Shown here piece after piece: positions 9,774 through 20,057 of a stretch of 64,000 nucleotides of DNA; within the stretch, counting starts at the first letter, position 1; each line of letters begins with the position of its first letter. A program made the translations under genes and the position numbers. The stretch covers positions 18,620,100 to 18,684,099 of the forward strand of contig NC_052473.1 of the NCBI RefSeq assembly GCF_009730915.1, given 5' to 3'. A model generated the notes under the pieces. The model was not told the origin of the DNA and did no database searches. It was given only the letters and a program-made list of their open reading frames with translations. The DNA is from Dioscorea cayenensis subsp. rotundata (Eukaryota > Streptophyta > Magnoliopsida > Dioscoreales > Dioscoreaceae).

Positions 9774-11021
9774 GAAAAATTAGGGTTTAAAGAATTACTA
9801 ATTAATTAATGAATTCAAGAACTATTTTTTATTTTTTTATATGTGAATTTTAAATGATATATATATATATTAATTAAAAAAATTAATTAAAAGTAATTGA
9901 TAATCTAGAATTTATAAAAATATATAGTTGGAATATAATTTATTTGGAGTGGTAAAAATATATTAAATATAAATGATAAATTAAAAAAATAATAATAATA
10001 TTTAATGTTTAATAAATTTTATAAATAAACAAATAAAACAATTCAATAAAAACCTCATAAGTAAAAAATAAATGGATGGAATATTTCAGTTGAGAGACAC
10101 TTTTAAGAAAATTTTATTGGGTTAAACATTAGAGTAAATTAAAATAATGTATTTTTAAACCTATGTTAATAATAACATATCTTCCAGTCCATGAGAATAT
10201 TTGATTTCTTGACATGGAGTATTAATTTTCCATTTTTTTATTGATAAATTATGAAATTAATGAGGTTATTGTTTTTCATAAAACTTGGAACTTAATTATA
10301 AATGTTTAAACATTAAGTGCAATAATGTGGATGACAAGTTGAGTGCTTAAAATTCTAAAATCATGTCACATGCAATCAATTGAAAATCAATAAATGTAGG
10401 GAAATTATGTGTTTTTTCTATGAAAAATAATAATCAAATTCCAGCATACGATTTTGCCTACTTTTAATATTTATTAAATAAAATTTAGAAAAAAAAACCA
10501 TAATAAAATATTTATCTTGTTTACTGCAAATATAACAAGAAATCATTTGATCCTGTTGATTGTGTTGGTGTGCCATGAAAGAAAAGTTATGTATTCTAAT
10601 TCTTTCATTTTATGATTATTAAGTTTTGAATCCAAGACTAAATTTATCCATTACTATAATAAATGTTAAAGTAATATTCTTATACCTTGAATCTTTTGTT
10701 CATAAGCAAATACAAAATATATATACATATACATTATATATAAAAGAATATTACTCTAACAATAAACATATAAAGTTTAAATTTAAAAAAAAAATCATCA
10801 TGGATTACAGAGTCAAATAATAAAGACATATACATCGATGGATATACGTCAAATTATTCTGTAGAATAAAAATGAGATTAAGATAAATCCTGAATCTTCT
10901 TAATTTGAATTTTTTAAAAAAAACTAATTCCATATATTTATATGTCCAATAAAAACATGCACATCTATATATACACTTACTTAATGTTTCCACAAATTAA
11001 AACCCTGATTTCTACCCATCC
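9615..11021. other. Intergenic AT-rich spacer between two divergent genes
   Basis: This spacer separates the pseudokinase (minus) and the F-box gene (plus), so it must hold both promoters. It contains a GAAGAG repeat at 9629-9672 (the leader of the minus-strand gene), a TA microsatellite at 9738-9768 and many short A/T runs. A CTATATATAC stretch near 10964-10973 could act as the TATA box for the F-box gene, about 50 bases before its ATG. I see no coding region. Confidence 0.6.
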
Positions 11022-12515
11022 ATGGCTGCTCTAATTAAGATGATGATGATGATGATGATGAAGAAGAAGAAGAAGAAGAAGAAGAAGAAGAAGAAGAAGA
11101 AGAAGCTTTTATCTAAGAAATCAACACGCTTTCTCAATGTTACTATGAAGAAGAAGAAGAAGCATGCATTAATATCCAAGAAACCTGCAGAAAAGAAGAA
11201 ACCTGTGATCATTAATGAAGACATAGTAACAGAAATCCTTCTGAGGCTGCCAACAAAATCCATCTTCAAGTTCAAGTGCATCTCAAAAACATGGCTCAAA
11301 ATCATAACTGATCCTTGGTTTGCCAATGCTTACAAATCCTTTAATGCTGTTCTTCCAGTTTTTGCAGGTTGTTTCTGTGTAAGTCCCAAGAACCATGAGT
11401 TAATCTTTCATCCTTTAAAGCACTGTCTGGAGTCACCATCAATGAACACTCTCCCTCTCAATCTGCAAGACCTCTCCATATCTTCCATACTTTCTTCAAA
11501 TGGACTCTTGCTCTTATGCACAACCGATGGCCGGAAAATGGTGTGTAACCCGGTCACCGGGAGAAGATTGATGATACCAAAAATGAAAGATAATACTGAA
11601 TGGTACCATGCATTTGGCCTGATACATGAAAAAGATAACCATGTTAAAGTAGTATTTGCTTATAAGCTTGCCACAGATGACAGCCAAACTGCATTATTTC
11701 TCTCAGACTTAAGCCTTGACAATAAACCAGTGACAAGAAAGGAGTTAGAACCGGGGAAAGACTGGTTGGAGATGCTCACCAAATGGCAATGCAGGACAAA
11801 GAACATCGAATTCAGGGTATATTGTAGCAAGAAGAATGAATGGAATCAGAAGAGATTGGTGAGCAAGTTTCCGTGCTATGTGTGTTTCGACCCAGATCAG
11901 ATGGCCGGTGTTCCGATCGGAGATAATTTGTATTGGATAACAGTGGACGGAGAGGTGCTGGTTTATAATAACATGATCAAGAGTGAGGCATCGATGACGG
12001 AGTTGATCGGTGCACCGGCGGCAATCAAAACATTGGATGCAATAACTATATATTGCAGTGGCAATGAAATTCTTTTATATTGTGCAAGGGACGTGATAAT
12101 GAAAAATGTGGTGATAATATGGGAGCTCATGAGTGACCAGAAATCATGGGTAACAAAGCAGAGGGTGGAGATACATGGTCTAACCATTATGAACAAGATT
12201 TTTTATTTTTGTCATGAAACGCAATCTTTGTTCGTTCATGCGCTTCAGGCATTGCTCAGATTTAGTGTCAGTGAGAACAAGTTCCATCTGCTTCGTCAGG
12301 GAGTTGATCAGGTGACTCCTTATCTGATGTCTCCATGGCCTGCTGCTATAAATGGGGATGAAGCATGGCCTTCTTCTTCTTCTTCTTCTAGTTCATCATC
12401 ATCATCATCATCATCATCTTCATTTGAGAACAGTAATGCTGTATCCAGGGATAGATTGTCAATTTCTTATAACGTACGATATAAACATTATGACTCTATG
12501 AGTGATATAATGTAA
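11022..12515 (+). CDS. F-box protein with poly-lysine N-terminus
   Basis: This single-exon gene codes for 497 residues from ATG 11022. An F-box lies at about residues 64-105 (NEDIVTEILLRLPTKSIFKF followed by CISKTWLKIITDPWF), the domain that docks on SKP1 in SCF ubiquitin ligases. After it come F-box-associated beta-propeller-like segments, for example SSILSSNGLLLLC, VCNPVTGRRLMIP and WYHAFGLIHE. Residues 7-13 are methionines and 14-28 are lysines, coded by ATG and AAG microsatellites; residues 42-47 give a second M-K run. A poly-serine tract (TCT/TCA repeats, 12369-12421) lies near the C-terminus. Without the first 60 residues the protein has a normal length for the family, so translation could also begin at Met42. 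The substrate is unknown. Confidence 0.85.
   Translation: MAALIKMMMMMMMKKKKKKKKKKKKKKKLLSKKSTRFLNVTMKKKKKHALISKKPAEKKKPVIINEDIVTEILLRLPTKSIFKFKCISKTWLKIITDPWFANAYKSFNAVLPVFAGCFCVSPKNHELIFHPLKHCLESPSMNTLPLNLQDLSISSILSSNGLLLLCTTDGRKMVCNPVTGRRLMIPKMKDNTEWYHAFGLIHEKDNHVKVVFAYKLATDDSQTALFLSDLSLDNKPVTRKELEPGKDWLEMLTKWQCRTKNIEFRVYCSKKNEWNQKRLVSKFPCYVCFDPDQMAGVPIGDNLYWITVDGEVLVYNNMIKSEASMTELIGAPAAIKTLDAITIYCSGNEILLYCARDVIMKNVVIIWELMSDQKSWVTKQRVEIHGLTIMNKIFYFCHETQSLFVHALQALLRFSVSENKFHLLRQGVDQVTPYLMSPWPAAINGDEAWPSSSSSSSSSSSSSSSSSFENSNAVSRDRLSISYNVRYKHYDSMSDIM
11041..11105 (+). repeat. (ATG)n and (AAG)n microsatellite inside coding sequence
   Basis: ATG repeats (11038-11060) run into about fifteen AAG units in frame with the F-box gene, giving the methionine and lysine runs. 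Repeats of this type change length readily. Confidence 0.9.
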
Positions 12516-13869
12516 GTCATGAAGAGCAACAAGGATAACAGTTAAGTGTAGTTAATTGGGTTTTCCTTTTTCTAGATTAATTTTGTTATACCATTTTGTT
12601 ACTGCAAACTTGGAAATTAATTAAGCTGCATGTTTCTGATCTGAAACTCAAGATATATATATATATATATTATCTACTCTCAATGTGGATGCATTGTTTA
12701 TGGTGATACTAATTAGTTACTGACACAGCTGCGTTGCATGTCCAAGTCATCTATAACAGGAACCACATAATCTCTGAAGAAATTCATCATTACTATTTGT
12801 CAGACTAGCTAGAAGGCAATAGATTATTAATAAATTTCTCAAAAGAAGTCCTGTAATTTTCATTTGAATTGTAAATATATAACTTGGAATAGAGGAATTA
12901 ATCACCCAATCAACTCAACTGAAGAGTTTAAAAAGAAAAAGAAAAAAAAAAAAACAATAGATGAGAAATATTATGAGATCTATATATGGAGTAGACAATG
13001 AACTGTGTTAGTGAATGCTGATAAAATCTCCACTTTAAGAGCAGCTTGTAACACAATGATGAATGATATATCATGAATAATGCACTCATATGTCCATACT
13101 CTTCATAAAAGCAATCTCATGTAACATTCATGCGCTTAGTTATATATTGGCCTCAAACAACAACAAAAAAAAAAAAGCTCATGTAACACTCATGCGCTTA
13201 GTTATATATTGGCCTCAAACAACAAAAAAAAAGCATGGATTATCATATATCTTGTCCTAAATTTATGTTTTTTTTATTTGTTATTTTCTAGTTAAAGAAG
13301 TTTTTTTTTTTTAAATTACTCTTAACATTTTATTCAACTATATTATAAGAATTAAATATAAAAAATATGATAATATAAATCAATAGTAATTTAAAAAAAA
13401 TAATTAAATTTTTTGATATGTGAAATTCAGTTAATCACATATTTTAAAAAAATAAAATAATTTACTGTAAATTTACAGGAAAGTAATACTGTTTAATTCA
13501 AAAGTCTCTGGTTCTACAACCACTTAGCTAGCTATCTATCTATCTAGCCACCTTAATTAGTTCCAAGTGGAAACAATAAGAAGACAACTGTGCAGTGAAA
13601 GTGATGAAATTTGATAGAAATTTTATTTTGGTGGTGATCTCGAGGTAATTATTTTCACTGACATGATCTTGTGAACGGCACGTGGTAACATTTGGGACCA
13701 TGTGCTCTCACAAATAAAAATAGATTAAATACTGACATAAATACTTTGTAATTATATATATATATATATATATGAAGAGTCAGATTTTTATTTTATTTTT
13801 TCTGCAAGATTGGGTTGAGTTATTGATTGTTTTCAATTTAAATTCAAACTTGCCCGTCCCATCCAGTCC
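12516..13869. other. Intergenic spacer after F-box gene
   Basis: This stretch holds the 3' end of the F-box transcript, a 62-base direct repeat (listed separately), a TA repeat at about 12653-12670 and another at 13755-13773. I see no gene. Confidence 0.5.
13116..13233. repeat. 62-bp direct tandem duplication
   Basis: The unit beginning CTCATGTAACATTCATGCGC occurs at 13116-13177 and again at 13178-13233, nearly identical, each ending in an A-rich run. One T/C difference and different A-run lengths separate them. The A-tail at both ends suggests slippage or a short retroposed piece; no further copies are present here. Confidence 0.9.
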
Positions 13870-14400
13870 TATGTATATATTCATTTTAATCAATTTTTAA
13901 TAGATTTTCAAATAATAAATTAATATTAATTAATAATCTTAAATTTATTAAAAATTTATTAATTTTTTTTCTCTTCTCTAATTATTATTTTTTATTTTTT
14001 AAAAATAATATTTTATATTTTTAAAAAATATTTTCTTCTTCATTATTTATTAAAAAGTAGAAAAATAGATTAGATATTAAAAATAAATTTAGAAAAAAAT
14101 TATTTAACACTTCACTGATTTGTTATAAGAACTTAATTTTTTTTAATTGAAGTTGAATTTCTAGAACCACAGCAAATCTTTCTTTATGATTTTTTCTACT
14201 ATTTTTATAAAGTTATTTTTTGATTTTTTTAAAAAAATTAATTTTATATTCATTTTTTTTTATCAATAAACCATGACCTATTTATTGAATATATCAAATA
14301 AAATTTTCCACCATCTAATATAATTATTCATAAAAATATAGCTTTTTTTACAATTTTAATTTTATTGCATTCAATTTGTAAGACTGTTAATTTAATCACC
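13870..14400. repeat. AT-rich upstream block, copy 2 of 3
   Basis: This is strongly similar to 14905-15305 and to 30-660 (see copy 1). It is separated from copy 3 by about 500 bases of unrelated sequence, so the block was itself duplicated near DWF5 copy B. Confidence 0.8.
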
Positions 14401-14904
14401 GATTTGTTATTTCGTTCAAAGTTCTGTACGGCTCTTGATTAGTTTTTGTTCACACTTCAGAGTTTGTCCAAAGTTCAAATCGAACTAAAAGCAACCTTCC
14501 CTCTTATATTATTTAAAAATTACTAGCGTGCAAAAATGAAAATGTAAACTTAGTAAGAAAATAAAGCAAGTAAGCAATAAAAAGAAAATATGCAAGAACA
14601 TAAGTAAATAAACAAATAAAAAGATCAGGAGAAATCTCCTCAGATAATAAATGCTCAGTAATGAAGACTTCGTGTGTCTTTTACTAATCGTCTTTATATA
14701 ACCATTCACCCTATGATCAATGATTAGTGATTATTTTGATCCAGCATACGATTTAATGGGGTAGAGATCACCCTACCCCCAAATAATATAAAATATTCCT
14801 CACTAACCTCCACTAACTCTTTCCACCTACCACCAAATCATGACAAATATGGTGAAATGTCATTCTTGCCCTTTCATGTTGGTGAAAAAATTTGTGGAGT
14901 GTGA
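14401..14904. other. Unrelated segment between duplicated AT-rich blocks
   Basis: This segment has a different composition from the flanking blocks, with 'gttctgtacggctcttgattag' type wording and a run 'ggtagagatcaccctacccc'. It may be an insertion or the original boundary of the duplication. No open frame of note and no clear terminal repeats were found. Confidence 0.4.
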
Positions 14905-15305
14905 CAATATATTCATTTTAATCAATTTATAAAAAATTATTAATTTTTTTTCTACTTTAATTATTATTTTTTATTTTTTTTCAAAATAATATTTTATATT
15001 TAAAAAAATATTTTCTTCTTCATTATTTATTAAAAAGTAGAAAAATAGATTAGATATTAAAAATAAATTCAGAAAAAAAAAATTAACACTTCACTGATTT
15101 GTTATAAGAAATTAGTTTTTTTTTTAATTGAAGTTGAATTTCTAGAACCACAGCAATTCTTTCTTTATGATTTTTTCTACTATTTTTATAAAGTCACTTC
15201 TTGATTTTTTTTTTTAAATTAATTTTATATCCATTTTTTTTTATCAATAAACCATGACCTATTTATTGAATATATCAAATAAAATTTTCCACCATCTAAT
15301 ATAAT
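14905..15305. repeat. AT-rich upstream block, copy 3 of 3
   Basis: This copy directly precedes the promoter of DWF5 copy B. It is closer to copy 2 (13870-14400) than to copy 1, sharing the 'ttaacacttcactgatttgt' and 'ccatgacctatttattgaa' runs. Confidence 0.8.
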
Positions 15306-15586
15306 TTAATAATAATAATAATAATATTTTTTTATAACCCCGGGTTATTTTTTTATATTTAGGATAAAAACTAGAAATCCAATGTTTCTGTGCACACGTG
15401 TCGTGACAGGTCTCACATGTGGCAAATGGGAAACGGAATTGTGGAAACGGGAAACGATTTCAGTCACGTCAAGTCAAGAGGGGTTTAGAGTCACACATTC
15501 CAATCGAGTGATCTTTTCCTCTTCATCTTCTTCATTGATTCTGGGGATTTCCGAGCTCGAGAGATCGGAAGCGTTTGGGAGAGACA
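15306..15586 (+). promoter_or_regulatory. Promoter and leader of DWF5 copy B
   Basis: This region aligns with 1300-1614. A G-box (GCACACGTGTC) has its CACGTG core at 15395-15400. The likely leader is the 'atctttt...ttcattgattctggggatttcc' stretch, with a short TTC tract. The ATG context at 15587 (agacaATGGtgg) suits a plant start. Confidence 0.55.
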
Positions 15587-18500
15587 ATGGTGGAATCCAA
15601 GACTGTGCACTCGGCCCTCATCACCTACACGTCCATGATATCCCTCCTCTCCCTCTGCCCCCCTTTCGTTATCCTTCTGTGAGCGTTTTGGCCTTTTTTT
15701 TTTTATATATATATTATCTGTTTGAGTGATTGTTTTGATAAATTTAACGATCTACATTTTGAGTATTTTTCTTTTTTTTTTAAAAAAAAATTGTGAATGA
15801 ACTGTTTAAAACATTTATTTTTGCCAAAGTGTGGTCTCTTTTTGGGTTTTTCTTGTAGATTTCTTTGATTGGAGTCATTTTAAGGGGCTTCAGCGGATTA
15901 AATGATGTTCTCTAGGTTTAATGGAGCTGAATATCAAGTAAATAAGTCAAAAACTGAAACTTTACTTGTAGATTTTTCAGTCAAGGTTGTGCGGAAAAAC
16001 TTAGTCATAGAAAAGTTTTCATTTTTATCAGCAATGTGAGTTCAGTGTGTGGAATAATGGCAAAAAGCTTATCCCTTTCATCAGTGGTTTTTTGGTTCTT
16101 TTTCTCAAATGGTGAGTTCAGAGTTGTGCTAGTTGAGTGTTGACACAATATCATATAATAAAATAAGCTGATTTCTTATATAAAGCTTTTCTTTTGACCA
16201 AAGTTGTGATCTTTGGAAATCTGAATCTGTTCTTTGAAATATTATCTAGTGAAACAGTGTACTTTCAATGAAAAATACTGGATCTCTTGAATGCATTATA
16301 AACCTTTAATTCCCAACTGCAGATGGTATACAATGGTTCATGCTGATGGTTCTGTTATGCAAACGTTTGAGTATCTTAAGCAAAATGGTCTAGAGGGCCT
16401 CAAAACCATCTGGCCGACACCATCCCTCATTGCATGGAAAATCATTGCTGTTTTTGGTGCATTTGAAGCTTTTCTTCAGCTCGCATTGCCTGGTAAAAGG
16501 TTTGAAGGACCAGTTTCTCCTACAGGACATGTACCCGTTTATAAGGTTGGTGGTAGTAACCTAGATTTCTCAGACTTTGTTGGCTCTTGGACTTGATTGG
16601 CAAGGTCTTGTTCTCCATTTATCATAGATGTAAACTAAAATATCAGTTTCAATCTTTTAAAATGCATTTACTGATATATTGATTCTTTTTTTTATTGTAT
16701 CAATCTATGTTTATGCATGTAGCCAAGGTAATTTGCTTTTCAGGATGTGCTTTTGAGATGAGAAATCCCGTTAATATAATGTATGCTCATTTCAGGCCAA
16801 TGGTCTGCAAGCTTATGCAGTAACATTGATAACTTACCTTGGTCTCTGGTGGTAAGGATCTTCTTTTATGATGAAACTTCATATTTGAATTGTCCAATTA
16901 CAGAAGGGCATTAGTTGAGCATTTCTTTTTAATATCTTTACTTCTCAGGTTTGGGATATTCAACCCCGCAATTGTGTATGACCATCTTGGAGAAATCTAT
17001 TCAGCCCTTGTAACAGGAAGCCTTGTCTTCTGTGTCTTCTTGTATATAAAGGTACACATGCTACAATTTAGATTCTTGTATATCAATCATTTATTTCTTT
17101 CTTATGTTTCATGTTGTTTCTTCTCCATTTTTCCTTTTCATTTGTTTAAAAGGGGCATTTGGCACCTTCATCTTCTGATTCTGGATCCTCTGGGAATGTG
17201 ATTATTGACTTCTATTGGGTAATCCTCTCTCTGTCTCTCAGATATGTTCTTTGCTTACTTTCTGACTATTAGTTTCCATTTGGGTGCCTGACCGATCGGT
17301 TTACATTTTATGTGATTAGCATGTTTGCTCGGTTTATGTTATACTGACTATTTGGTTTCATTCAATGACCTGCTTCTTATTTTCTTGCCTCACTTGCAGG
17401 GAATGGAATTATATCCCCGAATTGGTAAACATTTTGATATCAAAGTTTTCACAAACTGCCGCTTTGGTATGATGTCTTGGGCAGTTTTGGCTTTAACATA
17501 TTGCATCAAACAGGTATGTAGTTGCTTGTCTACATTTACTGACATCGGATAAGGTTCACACTCTTGAATGTTTGCAATATTTTTCCCAATTGACTAATTC
17601 TTCTCATTTCTGTATTTGTACACTCTATGAACGTTTGTGTAATTCACTATCTCTTCAACCAAACCTCTTATCATGTGATATGCTCATTGTTGGAAATTAC
17701 TGGAATATGCATGTAGTTCTTTGAGGCACACAGGCAGATTTCATTAAAAGCTAACATTGCTCGTTTTCTGCTTATATATTTTTTTATCATCCAAATGTAA
17801 GATTATCATTATTATTATAGGCTGGAGTATGCTTTTGCCATTAAGCATCTGTGATTTTCTTATGTCTGAACTGTATGATTTACTTTTTACATAGCGTGTA
17901 TTATCATTGCAGTATGAACAGAATGGTCAAGTTGCTGATTCAATGCTTGTGAATACTGCATTGATGCTTGTGTACATTACCAAGTTCTTTTGGTGGGAAT
18001 CTGGATATTGGTGCACAATGGATATTGCTCATGATAGAGGTAAAAAAACAAAAAAAAGACACTGCTCAATCAGTGTACATTACAACTGATAAACCCAGCT
18101 AATGATCATCACAATTCATTAATGCTATTTACATAATTGCGCTATATGAATAGCTGGATTCTATATTTGCTGGGGATGCTTGGTATGGGTTCCATCAATC
18201 TATACTTCTCCTGGGATGTACCTTGTTAACCATCCTGTGAATCTCGGTTCCCAGGTGACAGAAAATTCATTTCTAGAACCTTGCATTCTTATTTGTAGTT
18301 GTATTTGGAGGATCGATTTTCTTGACAGATTTTACTTTGCAGCTTGCACTTTCAATACTAGCTGCTGGACTCTTGTGCATATATATCAACTACGACTGTG
18401 ATAGGCAAAGACAAGAGTTCCGCAGAACAAATGGAAAGTGTAAAATTTGGGGGAAAGCTCCTTCGAAAGGTTCCGTTCTTTAACACAACTTTTTGTTTAT

Positions 18501-19143
18501 CCACAAATTCTTTTTTCCTTACAAATATATTTCATGCATCCCAGATAGTAGCCTCTTATAAAACAACAAAAGGGGAGACGAAAAACTAGCCTTCTTCTTA
18601 CTTCTGGCTGGTGAGTTTTTGTTTGAGATCGATCAATACTAAAAATAGTGTATTATGAATAAAAACAAGGTAATAATCTTATCCTGAGTACTTGCAGGTG
18701 GGGTTTAGCTCGTCATTTCCATTACATGCCAGAAATATCAGCCGCGTTCTTCTGGACAGTGCCAGCGCTTTTCAGCCATGTAAGCTTTTTTTTTTTCTTT
18801 CTGAAATTAGTATCATTACTCTCTCAAGTTACAACTCATATATTGTTTCTAATTTGTTTAATATGCTGTATTTTTCAGTTCCTGCCATATTTCTATGTGA
18901 TCTTTCTCACCATTCTCCTGTTCGACCGAGCAAAAAGGGACGATGATCGGTGCTCTTCCAAGTAAGCTTCACTGTTATTTGAAATTTGTAGTTATTGTAT
19001 CATAATGTAAACATTTAACATGCTATGGTATTCGATTGAGATCGTGATGAAATTCTCACCGGAGTTATATTTATAGGTATGGGAAATATTGGAAGATGTA
19101 CTGTGACAAAGTGCAGTACAGGGTCATCCCGGGGATCTACTGA
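15587..19143 (+). CDS. DWF5: Sterol delta-7 reductase (7-dehydrocholesterol reductase) DWF5, copy B, with two frame anomalies
   Basis: The enzyme is an NADPH-dependent multi-pass ER membrane protein that reduces the delta-7 bond of sterols on the way to campesterol and brassinosteroids. I read 13 exons: 15587-15678, 16323-16545, 16796-16851, 16949-17051, 17153-17218, 17400-17513, 17913-18039, 18154-18254, 18343-18469, 18545-18610, 18698-18779, 18879-18961 and 19077-19143, all with GT-AG borders. Family motifs are present from LLWYTMVHADGS through WFGIFNPAIVYDHLGE, GMELYPRIG, YCIKQYE, FFWWESGYW, HDRAGFYICWG, FRRTNGKC, GLARHFHYMPE and FDRAKRDDDRC to the final VIPGIY. The exons sum to 1307 bases, two more than 435 codons. 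One extra base lies at the exon 9 end (TCG AAA G before gttccg) and one in the five-A run at 18581-18585 of exon 10, which gives an early TAG. Either this copy is a recent pseudogene or the bases are assembly errors. The duplicate at 1615-8571 is dead. Confidence 0.88.
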
Positions 19144-19645
19144 GTTCATCGGTGTTCCAAATCCCCGCTTTGTCTTGAGATCAGCTTAATATCCGGCTTC
19201 GCCTTGAGATCAGCCTAATGAAGTAGGATGTATGAATGCTTTGCTTTAGTAGTTCAGAGTATGTAATGTCTGAGTTATCAGTTGAGATGGTTTGTAGACA
19301 TTTGGAGCTTGAATTTGTCTTAATGTGCAAGACTTTTTTAAATAAATTTAGGTTGAGAGTCCAAATTCTTATTTTTCTTTTATTTATTTTGAGAGGTTTT
19401 GTTGTTTGCATGGCTTGTTGAAGATTTTGCTTATGGAATAGAAATTGTTTTATAGGTGAAACGAGTGAACTTGTTTATTTTTAAAATAGGAAATAAATTA
19501 TATTTACAAAGATTTAACCCTCAACTCAAAATGTAACTACTTAAACTTAAATTATTAATAAAAATTTATTATTGGATTTATTATTATTTTTTTGATAAAT
19601 GTGGATATATTTATTTTTGTCATTGTTCCTCTCAAGTTAACTCTC

Positions 19646-19695
<50 letters not shown>

Positions 19696-19925
19696 ACAAA
19701 ACCTAAATGATAAATAGAAGGAACCTTAAAGATGATCTTTAATTTGCTTTCTGATTGGTAAAAAGTAACACAACCGGCTGCCTTTCTTTAACCATCAAAG
19801 AATACAAGAGTGCTTGCTTGGATTTGCTTGTCCCATGATCAAGACAAGCCATGAAATGAACTCCATTTCACCAAAAGAATTTTATTATTATTTTGATCAT
19901 TAGATGCCAAACCTCTCTCTCACAC

Positions 19926-19958
<33 letters not shown>

Positions 19959-20057
19959 AAAATGAAGGGGCAAGAAAAGCCCAGGACTATGATCTTATTT
20001 ACCATGCCATACAAGACTGATACTTCAAATGGTTGTCTATGACTGCAAAAACTCACC
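19144..20057. other. Spacer between convergent DWF5 and TBC genes
   Basis: This spacer holds the two 3' untranslated regions. It contains a TTA microsatellite at about 19648-19692 and a TA/CA microsatellite at 19925-19959. No coding region is seen. Confidence 0.55.

Noticed and set aside
15306-15729. Frame of 115 residues over the DWF5 promoter
   Set aside because: It overlaps the first exon in another frame and is a shadow of it.
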